A stretch of 14,338 nt of DNA, from contig CAZRGP010000044.1 in assembly GCA_964599695.1 (NCBI GenBank), positions 1-14,338 of the forward strand, given 5' to 3'. The stretch is from RUG11783 sp964599695 (GTDB lineage: Bacteria > Bacillota > Clostridia > Oscillospirales > Ruminococcaceae). Under the pieces are notes generated by a model. That model did not search any database and had not been told where the DNA came from. It saw only the letters and a program-made list of their open reading frames with translations. Made by a program: the position numbers and the translations under genes. Within the stretch, counting starts at the first letter, position 1, and each line of letters opens with the position of its first letter. This document shows, one piece after another, positions 1 through 6,225 of the stretch.

Positions 1-84
1 TTGTCTTATTTTCTGTTAGAGCTTTTACGCCGCCCCAACTTTTATTCTAGAACCTTTTTGTTATCCGAGATACACAGATATACC
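1..84. other. Window edge, no supported gene
   Basis: I see no supported gene, RNA or strong promoter here. A plus-strand reading frame runs through it and across the minus-strand genes, but it matches no protein pattern and is explained as the opposite-strand shadow of the MGMT-family gene and the PLP lyase gene. Confidence 0.5.
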
Positions 85-126
85 AAAAGCGCATGCAACG
101 GTCTTACCGCCGTTACACGCGCTTTT
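85..126 (-). terminator. Hairpin after the galK-murD operon
   Basis: Eight bases, AAAAGCGC at 85-92, pair with GCGCTTTT at 119-126. An inner AACGG/CCGTT pairing is also possible. The hairpin starts four bases beyond the stop codon of the last operon gene. On the minus strand the run of T after the stem is only four long, so this is a plausible but not strong intrinsic terminator. The A/T symmetry would let it work in both directions. Confidence 0.6.
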
Positions 127-129
127 CCT

Positions 130-441
130 TTATTCTCCGTTCCAGAGATGACGCTTCAGATCCACATTTCCGTTCGGAAGGAAGGTCACTCCCTCCTTCT
201 CCAGCCGATCCCGCTGCTGCAGGAATCCCGGTGCCGTACGTCCCGCATGGTTCACCACACGGTGGCAGGGATATCTGCCGTAATAATCGGACATGGCGAG
301 CACCTTCCCCACCATCCGGGAGTTTTTCTCCCTGCCGATGAGTTCCGCGATCCGGCCGTAGGTAGACACCTTCCCTTCCGGGATCTCTTCCACTACCGCC
401 AGGATCTCATAGATCAGTTTTTCGGTGAGGACAGCCGCCAT
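130..441 (-). CDS. Short MGMT-family DNA-binding protein with active-site Cys
   Basis: This 103-residue protein matches only the C-terminal domain of O6-alkylguanine-DNA alkyltransferases, the part that binds DNA, flips the damaged base and accepts the alkyl group. Residues 20-35 (IPEGKVSTYGRIAELIG) form the family's typical helix-turn-helix entry, and Pro58-Cys59-His60-Arg61-Val-Val is the acceptor-cysteine motif. Alkyltransferase-like proteins (ATL, YbaZ) usually have Trp in place of this Cys and only mark lesions, so direct repair is possible here. The N-terminal domain of full-size Ogt/Ada is absent. The ATG lies two bases after the stop of the PLP lyase gene, and GAGG sits nine bases upstream inside that gene, which suggests translational coupling. 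Repair substrate and activity are inferred. Confidence 0.85.
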   Translation of the reverse strand: MAAVLTEKLIYEILAVVEEIPEGKVSTYGRIAELIGREKNSRMVGKVLAMSDYYGRYPCHRVVNHAGRTAPGFLQQRDRLEKEGVTFLPNGNVDLKRHLWNGE

Positions 442-443
442 GA

Positions 444-1703
444 TCAGCAGCCTCTCTTCTCCAGCATCTTCTGGGCAGCGCGCAGATACGCGTACCGGGA
501 AGTGGTGAGACTCAGACCGCCCTGGGCATAGGCCACATATGGCTCACGCAGAGGTCCGTCGCAGGACAGCTCGATGGAGGAACCTTCGGTGAAGGCTCCG
601 GCCGCCATGATGATCTTGTCCGCGTATCCCGCCATCTCCTCCGCCACAGGTGTGGCGAAGCTGTCGATGGGCGACGCTGCCTGAAGGGCTTCACACAGAA
701 GTACCATGTCGTCCGGGTTGCCCAGTTCCAGGGAAGTGATGATGTCGTTTCTCGGCGCGTCATAGGCGGGGACCGCCTTGTATCCCAGTTCCTCAAACAG
801 AGCTGCGGCATAGATGGAGCTCTTTTTCGCCTCACAGGTCGTGGATGGTGCGAAATAAAGTCCGAGGTAGAACTCCCTGTATCCCGAGGGCGTGCATCCC
901 AGTTCCCTTCCGGTTCCGGGAGCGGTCATCCGGTGAGCGCACTTCTCCACGAGATCCGCTCGTCCGGCGATATATCCTCCGGTGGGGGCGATCCCGCCTC
1001 CTCCGTTCTTGATGAGAGAGCCTGCCATGAGGTCCGCCCCATGAACGATAGGCTCGGTGGTATCACAGAATTCACCATAGCAGTTGTCCACGAAGATCAC
1101 CACGTCCGGATTGACGGCCTTCGCCGTCTTCGCGATCTTCTCGATGTCCTCCACAGAGAAAGCTCTCCGGGATTCATATCCCCTGGAGCGCTGGATGTGG
1201 ATGACCGTGGCGTCTTTCGCCTTTTTCGCGATCCCTTCATAGTCCGGCTCACCGCCGATGAGGGGCACCTCGTCGTACTTCACTCCGTATTCCATGAGAG
1301 AGCCGTATCCCTCCCCGTCCAGACCGATGACCGGAAGAAGGGTGTCATAGGGTCTCCCCGTGGCGGCAAGAAGGGTGTCCCCTGTCCTGAGCAGTCCGAA
1401 CAGGGCGACCGTCAAAGTGTGGGTCCCGCTCATGAACTGTGGACGGCAGAGGGCATCCTCCGCACCGACGACCTGGGCGAACACCGCGTCCAGGGCATCC
1501 CTTCCGATATCCCCGTATCCGTATCCCGTTGTGGCAGCGAAATGCTGCGCGCCGATCCGATGATCCGCGAAGGCCTTCAGGACCTTCAGCTGCATCTCAT
1601 CCCGCACATCCTCACAGCGGCGGAAAGCGTCCGCGCACTTTGCCATGATCTTCTCATCCAGGCGGCACAGATCCGCGCTGATCCCGTATTTTTCAAAAAG
1701 CAT
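444..1703 (-). CDS. Methionine gamma-lyase-like PLP protein (aluminium-resistance family)
   Basis: A 419-residue fold-type-I PLP enzyme of the methionine gamma-lyase-like/'aluminium resistance protein' family (Bacillus YnbB type), close to the family's usual length. The stretch at 53-65 (HFAATTGYGYGDI) and SGTHT near 92-96 are characteristic of the family. Asp206 (IFVDNCYGEF) should contact the PLP ring nitrogen, and Lys232 in GSLIKNGGGG is the likely Schiff-base lysine. The exact reaction is not settled for most members; a C-S lyase acting on sulfur amino acids is the usual inference. The ATG follows the murD stop TAA with no gap, and CGGAG nine bases upstream lies inside murD, so translation is probably coupled to murD. 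Family assignment is firm, substrate is not. Confidence 0.9.
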   Translation of the reverse strand: MLFEKYGISADLCRLDEKIMAKCADAFRRCEDVRDEMQLKVLKAFADHRIGAQHFAATTGYGYGDIGRDALDAVFAQVVGAEDALCRPQFMSGTHTLTVALFGLLRTGDTLLAATGRPYDTLLPVIGLDGEGYGSLMEYGVKYDEVPLIGGEPDYEGIAKKAKDATVIHIQRSRGYESRRAFSVEDIEKIAKTAKAVNPDVVIFVDNCYGEFCDTTEPIVHGADLMAGSLIKNGGGGIAPTGGYIAGRADLVEKCAHRMTAPGTGRELGCTPSGYREFYLGLYFAPSTTCEAKKSSIYAAALFEELGYKAVPAYDAPRNDIITSLELGNPDDMVLLCEALQAASPIDSFATPVAEEMAGYADKIIMAAGAFTEGSSIELSCDGPLREPYVAYAQGGLSLTTSRYAYLRAAQKMLEKRGC

Positions 1704-3098
1704 TTATTTCAACTCCGATACCAAAGATTTGAAGTGGCGGCCCCGGACTTCAAAGTTGGGGTAAGCATCGAAACTTGCCGATGCCGGCGAGAAGAAGACC
1801 ACTTCACCGGGTCTTGCCACCTCTCTCGCCTTGTTTACACACTCCTCCACGTCCCTGCAGCGGATGATCTCAACCTGACCGTTATAATCCGGAAGGGCGC
1901 GCAGTTCCCTCTCAATGGCATCCGCGGTGGGACCGCAGAGAAGAAGGACCCGGACCCTGTTCTTAAGGATCTCCGGAGCCAGAGGCGCATAGGAGATGTG
2001 CTTGTCGTATCCGCCTGCGATGAGCACGACGGATTCATGGAAAGAACGTAGTCCCGCGATGGTCCTGGTGGGAGAAGATGCGATGGAGTCGTTGTAGTAC
2101 TCCACATCATCCAGCTTTCTCACGAACTCGATGCGGTGTTCCACCCCTTCAAAGGAGGGCACCACCCTGCGGAAGGTGTCATCCGACACCAGGCCCTTCA
2201 CGAGGGCGTAGACCATGCAGACGTTGTCCTTGTTGTGCTCTCCCCTCAGCCGGATACCGTTGAGATCCATGACCGGGTATACGTGGCCGCATTCGGCGCT
2301 CCAGAGGACACGTTCCTCATCCAAGTAGGCGCCGTTGCCCACCGGGCGGTTCTTGCTGAACCAGCGGATCTCCCCTTTGACGTCTTTCGCCATCTCCCTT
2401 GTGATCTCATTCTCCGCATTAAGAACGCAGACGCCGTTGTAATCCTGCCAGAGGAAGATGTTCTTCTTGGCGTTTACGTATTCATCCATGTCCTTGTGGT
2501 GATCCAGGTGGTTGGGGGTGACATTGGTGACGGCGCACACCTGCGGGCTCCTCCGCATGGAGATGAGCTGAAAACTGGACAGTTCCACTACGGCGATGTC
2601 GTCCTCCTTTACCTCATCGATGATGGGAAACAGCGGAATTCCTATGTTTCCGCCGAGATGTACCCGATAACCCTCCGCCTCAAGCAATCTCGCTGTGAGG
2701 GTCGTAGAGGTGGTTTTGCCGTCGCTGCCGGTGATTCCGATGATCCTACAGGGACAGTACTCAAAAAAGCTCTCGATCTCGGATGTGATCTGTACACCGT
2801 GAGCGATGGCATCCTGGATCTCCGGCTTCGTCCAGTCAATCCCGGGTGTGCGGAAGACAAGATCCGCCTCCTTCAGGTGATCCAGATATTCCTCACCGAG
2901 AATGAGATGAACGCCCCACTCGACGCACTTTTTCCCGAATTCTCCCAGTTCATCCAGGGACTTCCGGTCGCAGAGGGTGACGTCCGCCCCTTTACCGGCG
3001 AACTTCTCGATGAGCGCTTTATGGCTGATCCCTGCTCCAAGGAAGAAAACTTTCTTGCCCGGAAGGGACGCATAGAATGATTCCAGTTTCTGATTCAT
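1704..3098 (-). CDS. murD: UDP-N-acetylmuramoyl-L-alanine--D-glutamate ligase
   Basis: MurD is the cytosolic ATP-dependent ligase that adds D-glutamate to UDP-MurNAc-L-Ala in peptidoglycan precursor synthesis. The 464 residues fit the family (about 450). An N-terminal Rossmann domain begins at KKVFFLGAGISH (15-26). The ATP-binding loop GITGSDGKTTSTT lies at 121-133, with Ser-Asp in place of the common Thr-Asn. The NVTPNHLDHHKDMDEY segment carries the family histidine and acidic residues, and the C-terminal ligase domain runs from about residue 320. The start has AAGGA seven bases upstream and lies 17 bp after the galactokinase stop. The gene sits away from a dcw cell-wall/division cluster, in an operon with sugar and sulfur metabolism genes. 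Confidence 0.96.
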   Translation of the reverse strand: MNQKLESFYASLPGKKVFFLGAGISHKALIEKFAGKGADVTLCDRKSLDELGEFGKKCVEWGVHLILGEEYLDHLKEADLVFRTPGIDWTKPEIQDAIAHGVQITSEIESFFEYCPCRIIGITGSDGKTTSTTLTARLLEAEGYRVHLGGNIGIPLFPIIDEVKEDDIAVVELSSFQLISMRRSPQVCAVTNVTPNHLDHHKDMDEYVNAKKNIFLWQDYNGVCVLNAENEITREMAKDVKGEIRWFSKNRPVGNGAYLDEERVLWSAECGHVYPVMDLNGIRLRGEHNKDNVCMVYALVKGLVSDDTFRRVVPSFEGVEHRIEFVRKLDDVEYYNDSIASSPTRTIAGLRSFHESVVLIAGGYDKHISYAPLAPEILKNRVRVLLLCGPTADAIERELRALPDYNGQVEIIRCRDVEECVNKAREVARPGEVVFFSPASASFDAYPNFEVRGRHFKSLVSELK

Positions 3099-3115
3099 GA
3101 TTTTCCTTTTTTCTA

Positions 3116-4348
3116 TTATGATTTCAGCACTTCCACAGCCCCATAGGGACGTACGTTGAGGACATATACGCTGCCGGTTCCGAACAGCAGCTCAAAACGG
3201 CGGATAAACTCATCCAGAAAATCCAGCGGCACGAAGGCCTGGGCCGTTCCGGCGAAACCGCCTCCCTGCACACGGCAGGCACCCCTTCCTCCGAGGATTG
3301 TCTTGGCGTAGCCGATCCCGAGAGCAAGGCTTCTCTCGGTCTCATCCGCAGGGGCGATGTTCTCCAGCAGGGACTCGGAAGAATACCCGGAAGCGTTGGC
3401 GAGAGAGAGAAAATACCGGAGATTTCCGGCCTTCAGGGCTTCCGCCTCCAGTCTCGCGCGCTGTGTCTCCGCGAGGAAATGCATGGCGCGCATGATGCAG
3501 CGGTCCGAAACCTTTCCCCTCAGTTCCCCGATCCGGGCATAGAACTCCTCCTCGGACACATCACTGAGATACTCCTTTCCGAAATACGCCGCCACCTCTT
3601 TCATCTCCGCGGGAATCGCCGCGTACTGATCGGTGAGATCGTCGTGACTTCCGCCCGCGTTGAGGATGCACAGGGCGTATCCGTTCTCCCTAAGGTCATA
3701 CTCGATCTTTTCGATAGCGGGTGATGTTTCATTGTAAAAATCCACTGCGATAAAACCGCCGGTCGCGGACGCCAGCTGATCCATGAGTCCGCAGGGCTTT
3801 CCGTAGTGTACATTCTCCGCCCACTTCGCGGCAAGAGCCAGAAACGTGGGTGAACAGGTGTCCTCGTTGTACATTCCGTCCAGCATCTCTCCGAAAAGCA
3901 CGGCGAGACAGGCGGAACTGGAGAGACTCGCTCCTGCAGGTACCTGGGAGTCCATATAGGCGTCATAGGCTCCGACTTTCTTTCCGTTGCGAACGAAATA
4001 GTCCGCGACACCGCGGAGGAATGCCTTCGGTGTGCCCTCATCCGCCTTCACCGGTTCCAGGTTATCAAGGGATATGGAGAAGGGGCCGAAACCTTCTGAA
4101 AAGATGCGGATCTCGCCACGGTCGGTCTTCGCCGCCGCGGCCAGCATATCCAGGTCCACGGCGCAGGCCAGGATCCTTCCGTGCTGGTGGTCCGTATGGT
4201 TTCCCCCGATCTCGGAGCGTCCCGGAGCGGAGAAGAAACGGGCATCCTCCTGTCCCCATTCCCTCTTCAGGCCGTTCTCAAGTTTCTGTACCCGTTCAGG
4301 AGCTGATGCCTGTTCGATGTACAGGTGTTCCAGACTCACTTTCGCCAT
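3116..4348 (-). CDS. galK: Galactokinase-like GHMP kinase
   Basis: A 410-residue GHMP-superfamily kinase, expected to phosphorylate galactose at C1 in the Leloir pathway. Motif 1 is at 43-57 (GRSEIGGNHTDHQHG), the glycine/serine-rich ATP loop is VPAGASLSSSACLA, CGLMDQLAS carries the catalytic Asp, and motif 3 is GGGFAGTAQAF near the C terminus. The start is ATG 4348: GGAGGGG lies about eight bases upstream, and the alignable protein begins there. The frame stays open further upstream, but that stretch does not look like a kinase. The substrate motif differs from the classical GxNxIGEHTDY (see findings), so a related sugar is possible. This is the first gene of the operon; no galT or galE is in the window. 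Confidence 0.88.
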   Translation of the reverse strand: MAKVSLEHLYIEQASAPERVQKLENGLKREWGQEDARFFSAPGRSEIGGNHTDHQHGRILACAVDLDMLAAAAKTDRGEIRIFSEGFGPFSISLDNLEPVKADEGTPKAFLRGVADYFVRNGKKVGAYDAYMDSQVPAGASLSSSACLAVLFGEMLDGMYNEDTCSPTFLALAAKWAENVHYGKPCGLMDQLASATGGFIAVDFYNETSPAIEKIEYDLRENGYALCILNAGGSHDDLTDQYAAIPAEMKEVAAYFGKEYLSDVSEEEFYARIGELRGKVSDRCIMRAMHFLAETQRARLEAEALKAGNLRYFLSLANASGYSSESLLENIAPADETERSLALGIGYAKTILGGRGACRVQGGGFAGTAQAFVPLDFLDEFIRRFELLFGTGSVYVLNVRPYGAVEVLKS

Positions 4349-4422
4349 ATCGATCCCCTCCGTCTGTGAAAAGTACAGAGTAAGTTTATCATGTTTTGCG
4401 CAGGATGGCATAAAGAAATGGG

Positions 4423-4444
4423 AAAAAGGCGGACCGACCGTCCG
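4423..4444 (-). promoter_or_regulatory. Terminator-like hairpin in the galK leader
   Basis: On the minus strand, CGGAC (4444-4440) pairs with GTCCG (4434-4430) around a five-base loop, followed by CC and five T (4427-4423). It lies about 75 bases upstream of the galK start. A second copy of GTCCG at 4480-4476 could pair with the same CGGAC and block the hairpin, which is the geometry of an attenuator. No clear promoter was found upstream on the minus strand, so its function is unproven. Confidence 0.35.
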
Positions 4445-4497
4445 AATATGTTCCCTGAAGACTGCAGGAATCAGACGGACCTCATGTGAAAAATCTG

Positions 4498-4527
4498 TTG
4501 ACAAAGATCCGAAAGCGTTGCTATAAT
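4498..4527 (+). promoter_or_regulatory. Sigma-70-type promoter of tRNA-Gly
   Basis: A perfect -35 TTGACA (4498-4503) and a perfect -10 TATAAT (4522-4527) are separated by 18 bp. The expected start near 4534 lies just before the tRNA gene at 4542. The double consensus fits a strong constitutive stable-RNA promoter. Confidence 0.9.
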
Positions 4528-4541
4528 TACAAGGCTCGATT

Positions 4542-4615
4542 GCGGGTGTAGTTCAATGGTAGAACATCAGCCTTCCAAGCTGAATACGTGGGTTCGATTC
4601 CCATCACCCGCTCCA
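4542..4615 (+). tRNA. tRNA-Gly (anticodon TCC)
   Basis: The cloverleaf is complete. The acceptor stem is GCGGGTG (4542-4548) with CACCCGC (4605-4611). The D arm is GTTC..GAAC. The anticodon stem TCAGC/GCTGA encloses CTTCCAA, giving anticodon TCC. The T arm is TGGGTTCGATTCCCA. The discriminator is T4612 and the 3' CCA is encoded at 4613-4615. It reads GGA and, by wobble, GGG glycine codons. It is a single-gene unit between its own promoter and terminator. Confidence 0.97.
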
Positions 4616-4617
4616 CA

Positions 4618-4651
4618 GACCTTCGGACGATTGTCCGAAGGTCTTTTTTTT
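4618..4651 (+). terminator. Intrinsic terminator of tRNA-Gly
   Basis: A perfect 11-bp stem, GACCTTCGGAC (4618-4628) with GTCCGAAGGTC (4633-4643), has a four-base loop GATT and is followed by eight T (4644-4651). It begins three bases after the tRNA CCA. Confidence 0.95.
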
Positions 4652-4662
4652 GTATATGAGGG

Positions 4663-4692
4663 GTGACAACCGTCCGTCTCTTTCACTATAAT
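4663..4692 (+). promoter_or_regulatory. Promoter of glnA
   Basis: GTGACA (4663-4668) and a perfect TATAAT (4687-4692) are separated by 18 bp, right after the tRNA terminator. The start site would be near 4699, leaving a leader of about 30 bases before glnA. I found no GlnR-like palindrome or long structured leader, so nitrogen control is not visible here. Confidence 0.75.
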
Positions 4693-4728
4693 GGTTGTAC
4701 CTTGAATACACACTATCGGAGGTCTGAT

Positions 4729-6159
4729 ATGGCTAAGACTCTTGAGGAGGTCCACCAGTTTTGCCGGGAGAACGGCATCCGGATCGTGGACTTCAAAATG
4801 ACCGACATCAGCGGACGCTGGCGTCATCTGAGCATTCCTGTTGAGCGTCTCACTGAGAAGACGATGAAATACGGCATCGGATTCGACGGTTCCAACTACG
4901 GTTACGCGGCACTGGAAAAGAGTGATATGGTATTCGTTCCGGATCTGGATTCCGCTGCCCTTGACCCGTATTCCGACGTTCCCACCCTCTCCATGATCGG
5001 AGACGTAATGGTCATCGATCAACCGGAGAACCATCCCTTCGACCAGTATCCCAGAAATGTGGCGAAGCGCGCGAAGGAATACATGCAGGAGCTGGGAATC
5101 GCCGACGAGATGATCGTCGGGCCGGAATATGAGTTCTATATCTTTGATGAAGTGCACTTTGACAACGGTCCGGGACACGCTTCCTACAGTGTTCAGACCA
5201 GACAATCCTCCTGGGCGGAGGCGGACGGATGGACCAATAACGGCTATCAGGTGCCCCACAAGGACGGATATCACACCGTTCCCCCGAGGGACGTGAACTT
5301 CGACCTCAGAAACCGCATCAGCATGGAGCTGGCAAACTGGGGCATCAACGTCAAATATCACCACACCGAGGTAGGCGCCTGCGGTCAGCAGGAGATCGAG
5401 ACCGAACTGGGTGAGATGGTCTCCCTGGCAGACGCCACCATGGCAGCCAAATATGTCATCAAGAACGAAGCTTTCCGTGAAGGCAAAACGGCGACATTCA
5501 TGCCGAAGCCCATTCCCACCGAGGCAGGAAACGGACTCCACGTCCACATGCTTCTGGTAAAGGACGGAAAACCGGTCTTCTATGATCCCGAAGGATATAT
5601 GCAGCTGAGCCAGACCGCAATGTGGTTTATCGGCGGACTGCTGAAACACTCCGCATCCCTTTGCGCCATCACCAACCCCACCACCAACTCCTACAAGCGC
5701 CTTGTTCCCGGATTTGAAGCACCGGTTACCGTCGGTTTCGCTTCCGCAAACCGCAGCGCCGTGGTGCGCATCCCGGCTTATGCGAAATCTCCCATGGACA
5801 AGCGCTTCGAACTGAGGAATCCGGATGCAACCTGCAACCCCTATTACGCCTTCTCCGCCATCCTCATGGCAGGGCTGGACGGGATCGCCAACCGCATCGA
5901 TCCGGAGAAAGAAGGATGGGGTCCCTACGACTTCAACCTGTACAGCCTCTCTCCTGAAGAGCAGAAGAAGATCGGTGGTCTTCCCAAGTCCCTGGACGAA
6001 GCAGTAGCAGCTCTAGAAGCGGACCACGACTACCTCACAAAAGGCGGCGTGTTCCCCGAGTCCCTGCTAAAGATCCTCATCGACAGGGAGAAGAAAGATT
6101 CCGCAAAGATCAGCGCACTTCCCCATCCGGAAGAATTCGCCATGTACTACGATCTGTAA
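4729..6159 (+). CDS. glnA: Glutamine synthetase, type I (beta-like)
   Basis: GlnA makes glutamine from glutamate, ammonia and ATP, as a cytosolic dodecamer in this family. The start is ATG 4729, with GGAGG six bases upstream; the 476-residue length fits. Visible motifs in order: DFKMTDISGRW (beta-grasp N domain), GFDGSN, the metal-ligand motif GPEYEFYIFD, EVGACGQQEIETEL, FMPKPIPTEAGNGLHVH (glutamate-binding and metal loop), NRSAVVRIP and ELRNPDATCNPY. The C-terminal part, NLYSLSPEEQKKI then DHDYLTKGGVF and LPHPEEFAMYY, closely follows the long GSI-beta form of E. coli. Tyr405 occupies the place of the adenylylated tyrosine. This is not the short GSI-alpha form regulated by GlnR in Bacillus. 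Confidence 0.96.
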   Translation: MAKTLEEVHQFCRENGIRIVDFKMTDISGRWRHLSIPVERLTEKTMKYGIGFDGSNYGYAALEKSDMVFVPDLDSAALDPYSDVPTLSMIGDVMVIDQPENHPFDQYPRNVAKRAKEYMQELGIADEMIVGPEYEFYIFDEVHFDNGPGHASYSVQTRQSSWAEADGWTNNGYQVPHKDGYHTVPPRDVNFDLRNRISMELANWGINVKYHHTEVGACGQQEIETELGEMVSLADATMAAKYVIKNEAFREGKTATFMPKPIPTEAGNGLHVHMLLVKDGKPVFYDPEGYMQLSQTAMWFIGGLLKHSASLCAITNPTTNSYKRLVPGFEAPVTVGFASANRSAVVRIPAYAKSPMDKRFELRNPDATCNPYYAFSAILMAGLDGIANRIDPEKEGWGPYDFNLYSLSPEEQKKIGGLPKSLDEAVAALEADHDYLTKGGVFPESLLKILIDREKKDSAKISALPHPEEFAMYYDL

Positions 6160-6173
6160 TCCAGATTTCCATC

Positions 6174-6209
6174 AAAAATACCGATGATCCGCGATCATCG
6201 GTATTTTTT
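6174..6209. terminator. Bidirectional terminator between glnA and the esterase
   Basis: A 9-bp GC-containing stem, CCGATGATC (6181-6189) with GATCATCGG (6193-6201), has a CGC loop. It is extended by AAAAATA before and TATTTTT after, so each strand has a T run following the stem. It lies between two convergent genes and would serve both. Confidence 0.93.
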
Positions 6210-6225
6210 ATTCTCTTGCTATAGA

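Noticed and set aside
933..3080. Long plus-strand open frames (372 and 314 residues)
   Set aside because: They lie opposite the PLP lyase and murD, which have clear motifs; the plus-strand translations have no recognisable pattern or start signals.
4349..4504. Upstream extension of the galactokinase by 52 residues
   Set aside because: No kinase similarity, and ATG 4348 has a GGAGGGG at proper distance.
4567..5649. Minus-strand 360-residue frame ending inside the tRNA region
   Set aside because: It is antisense to glnA and runs into the tRNA gene and terminator; glnA has full family motifs.
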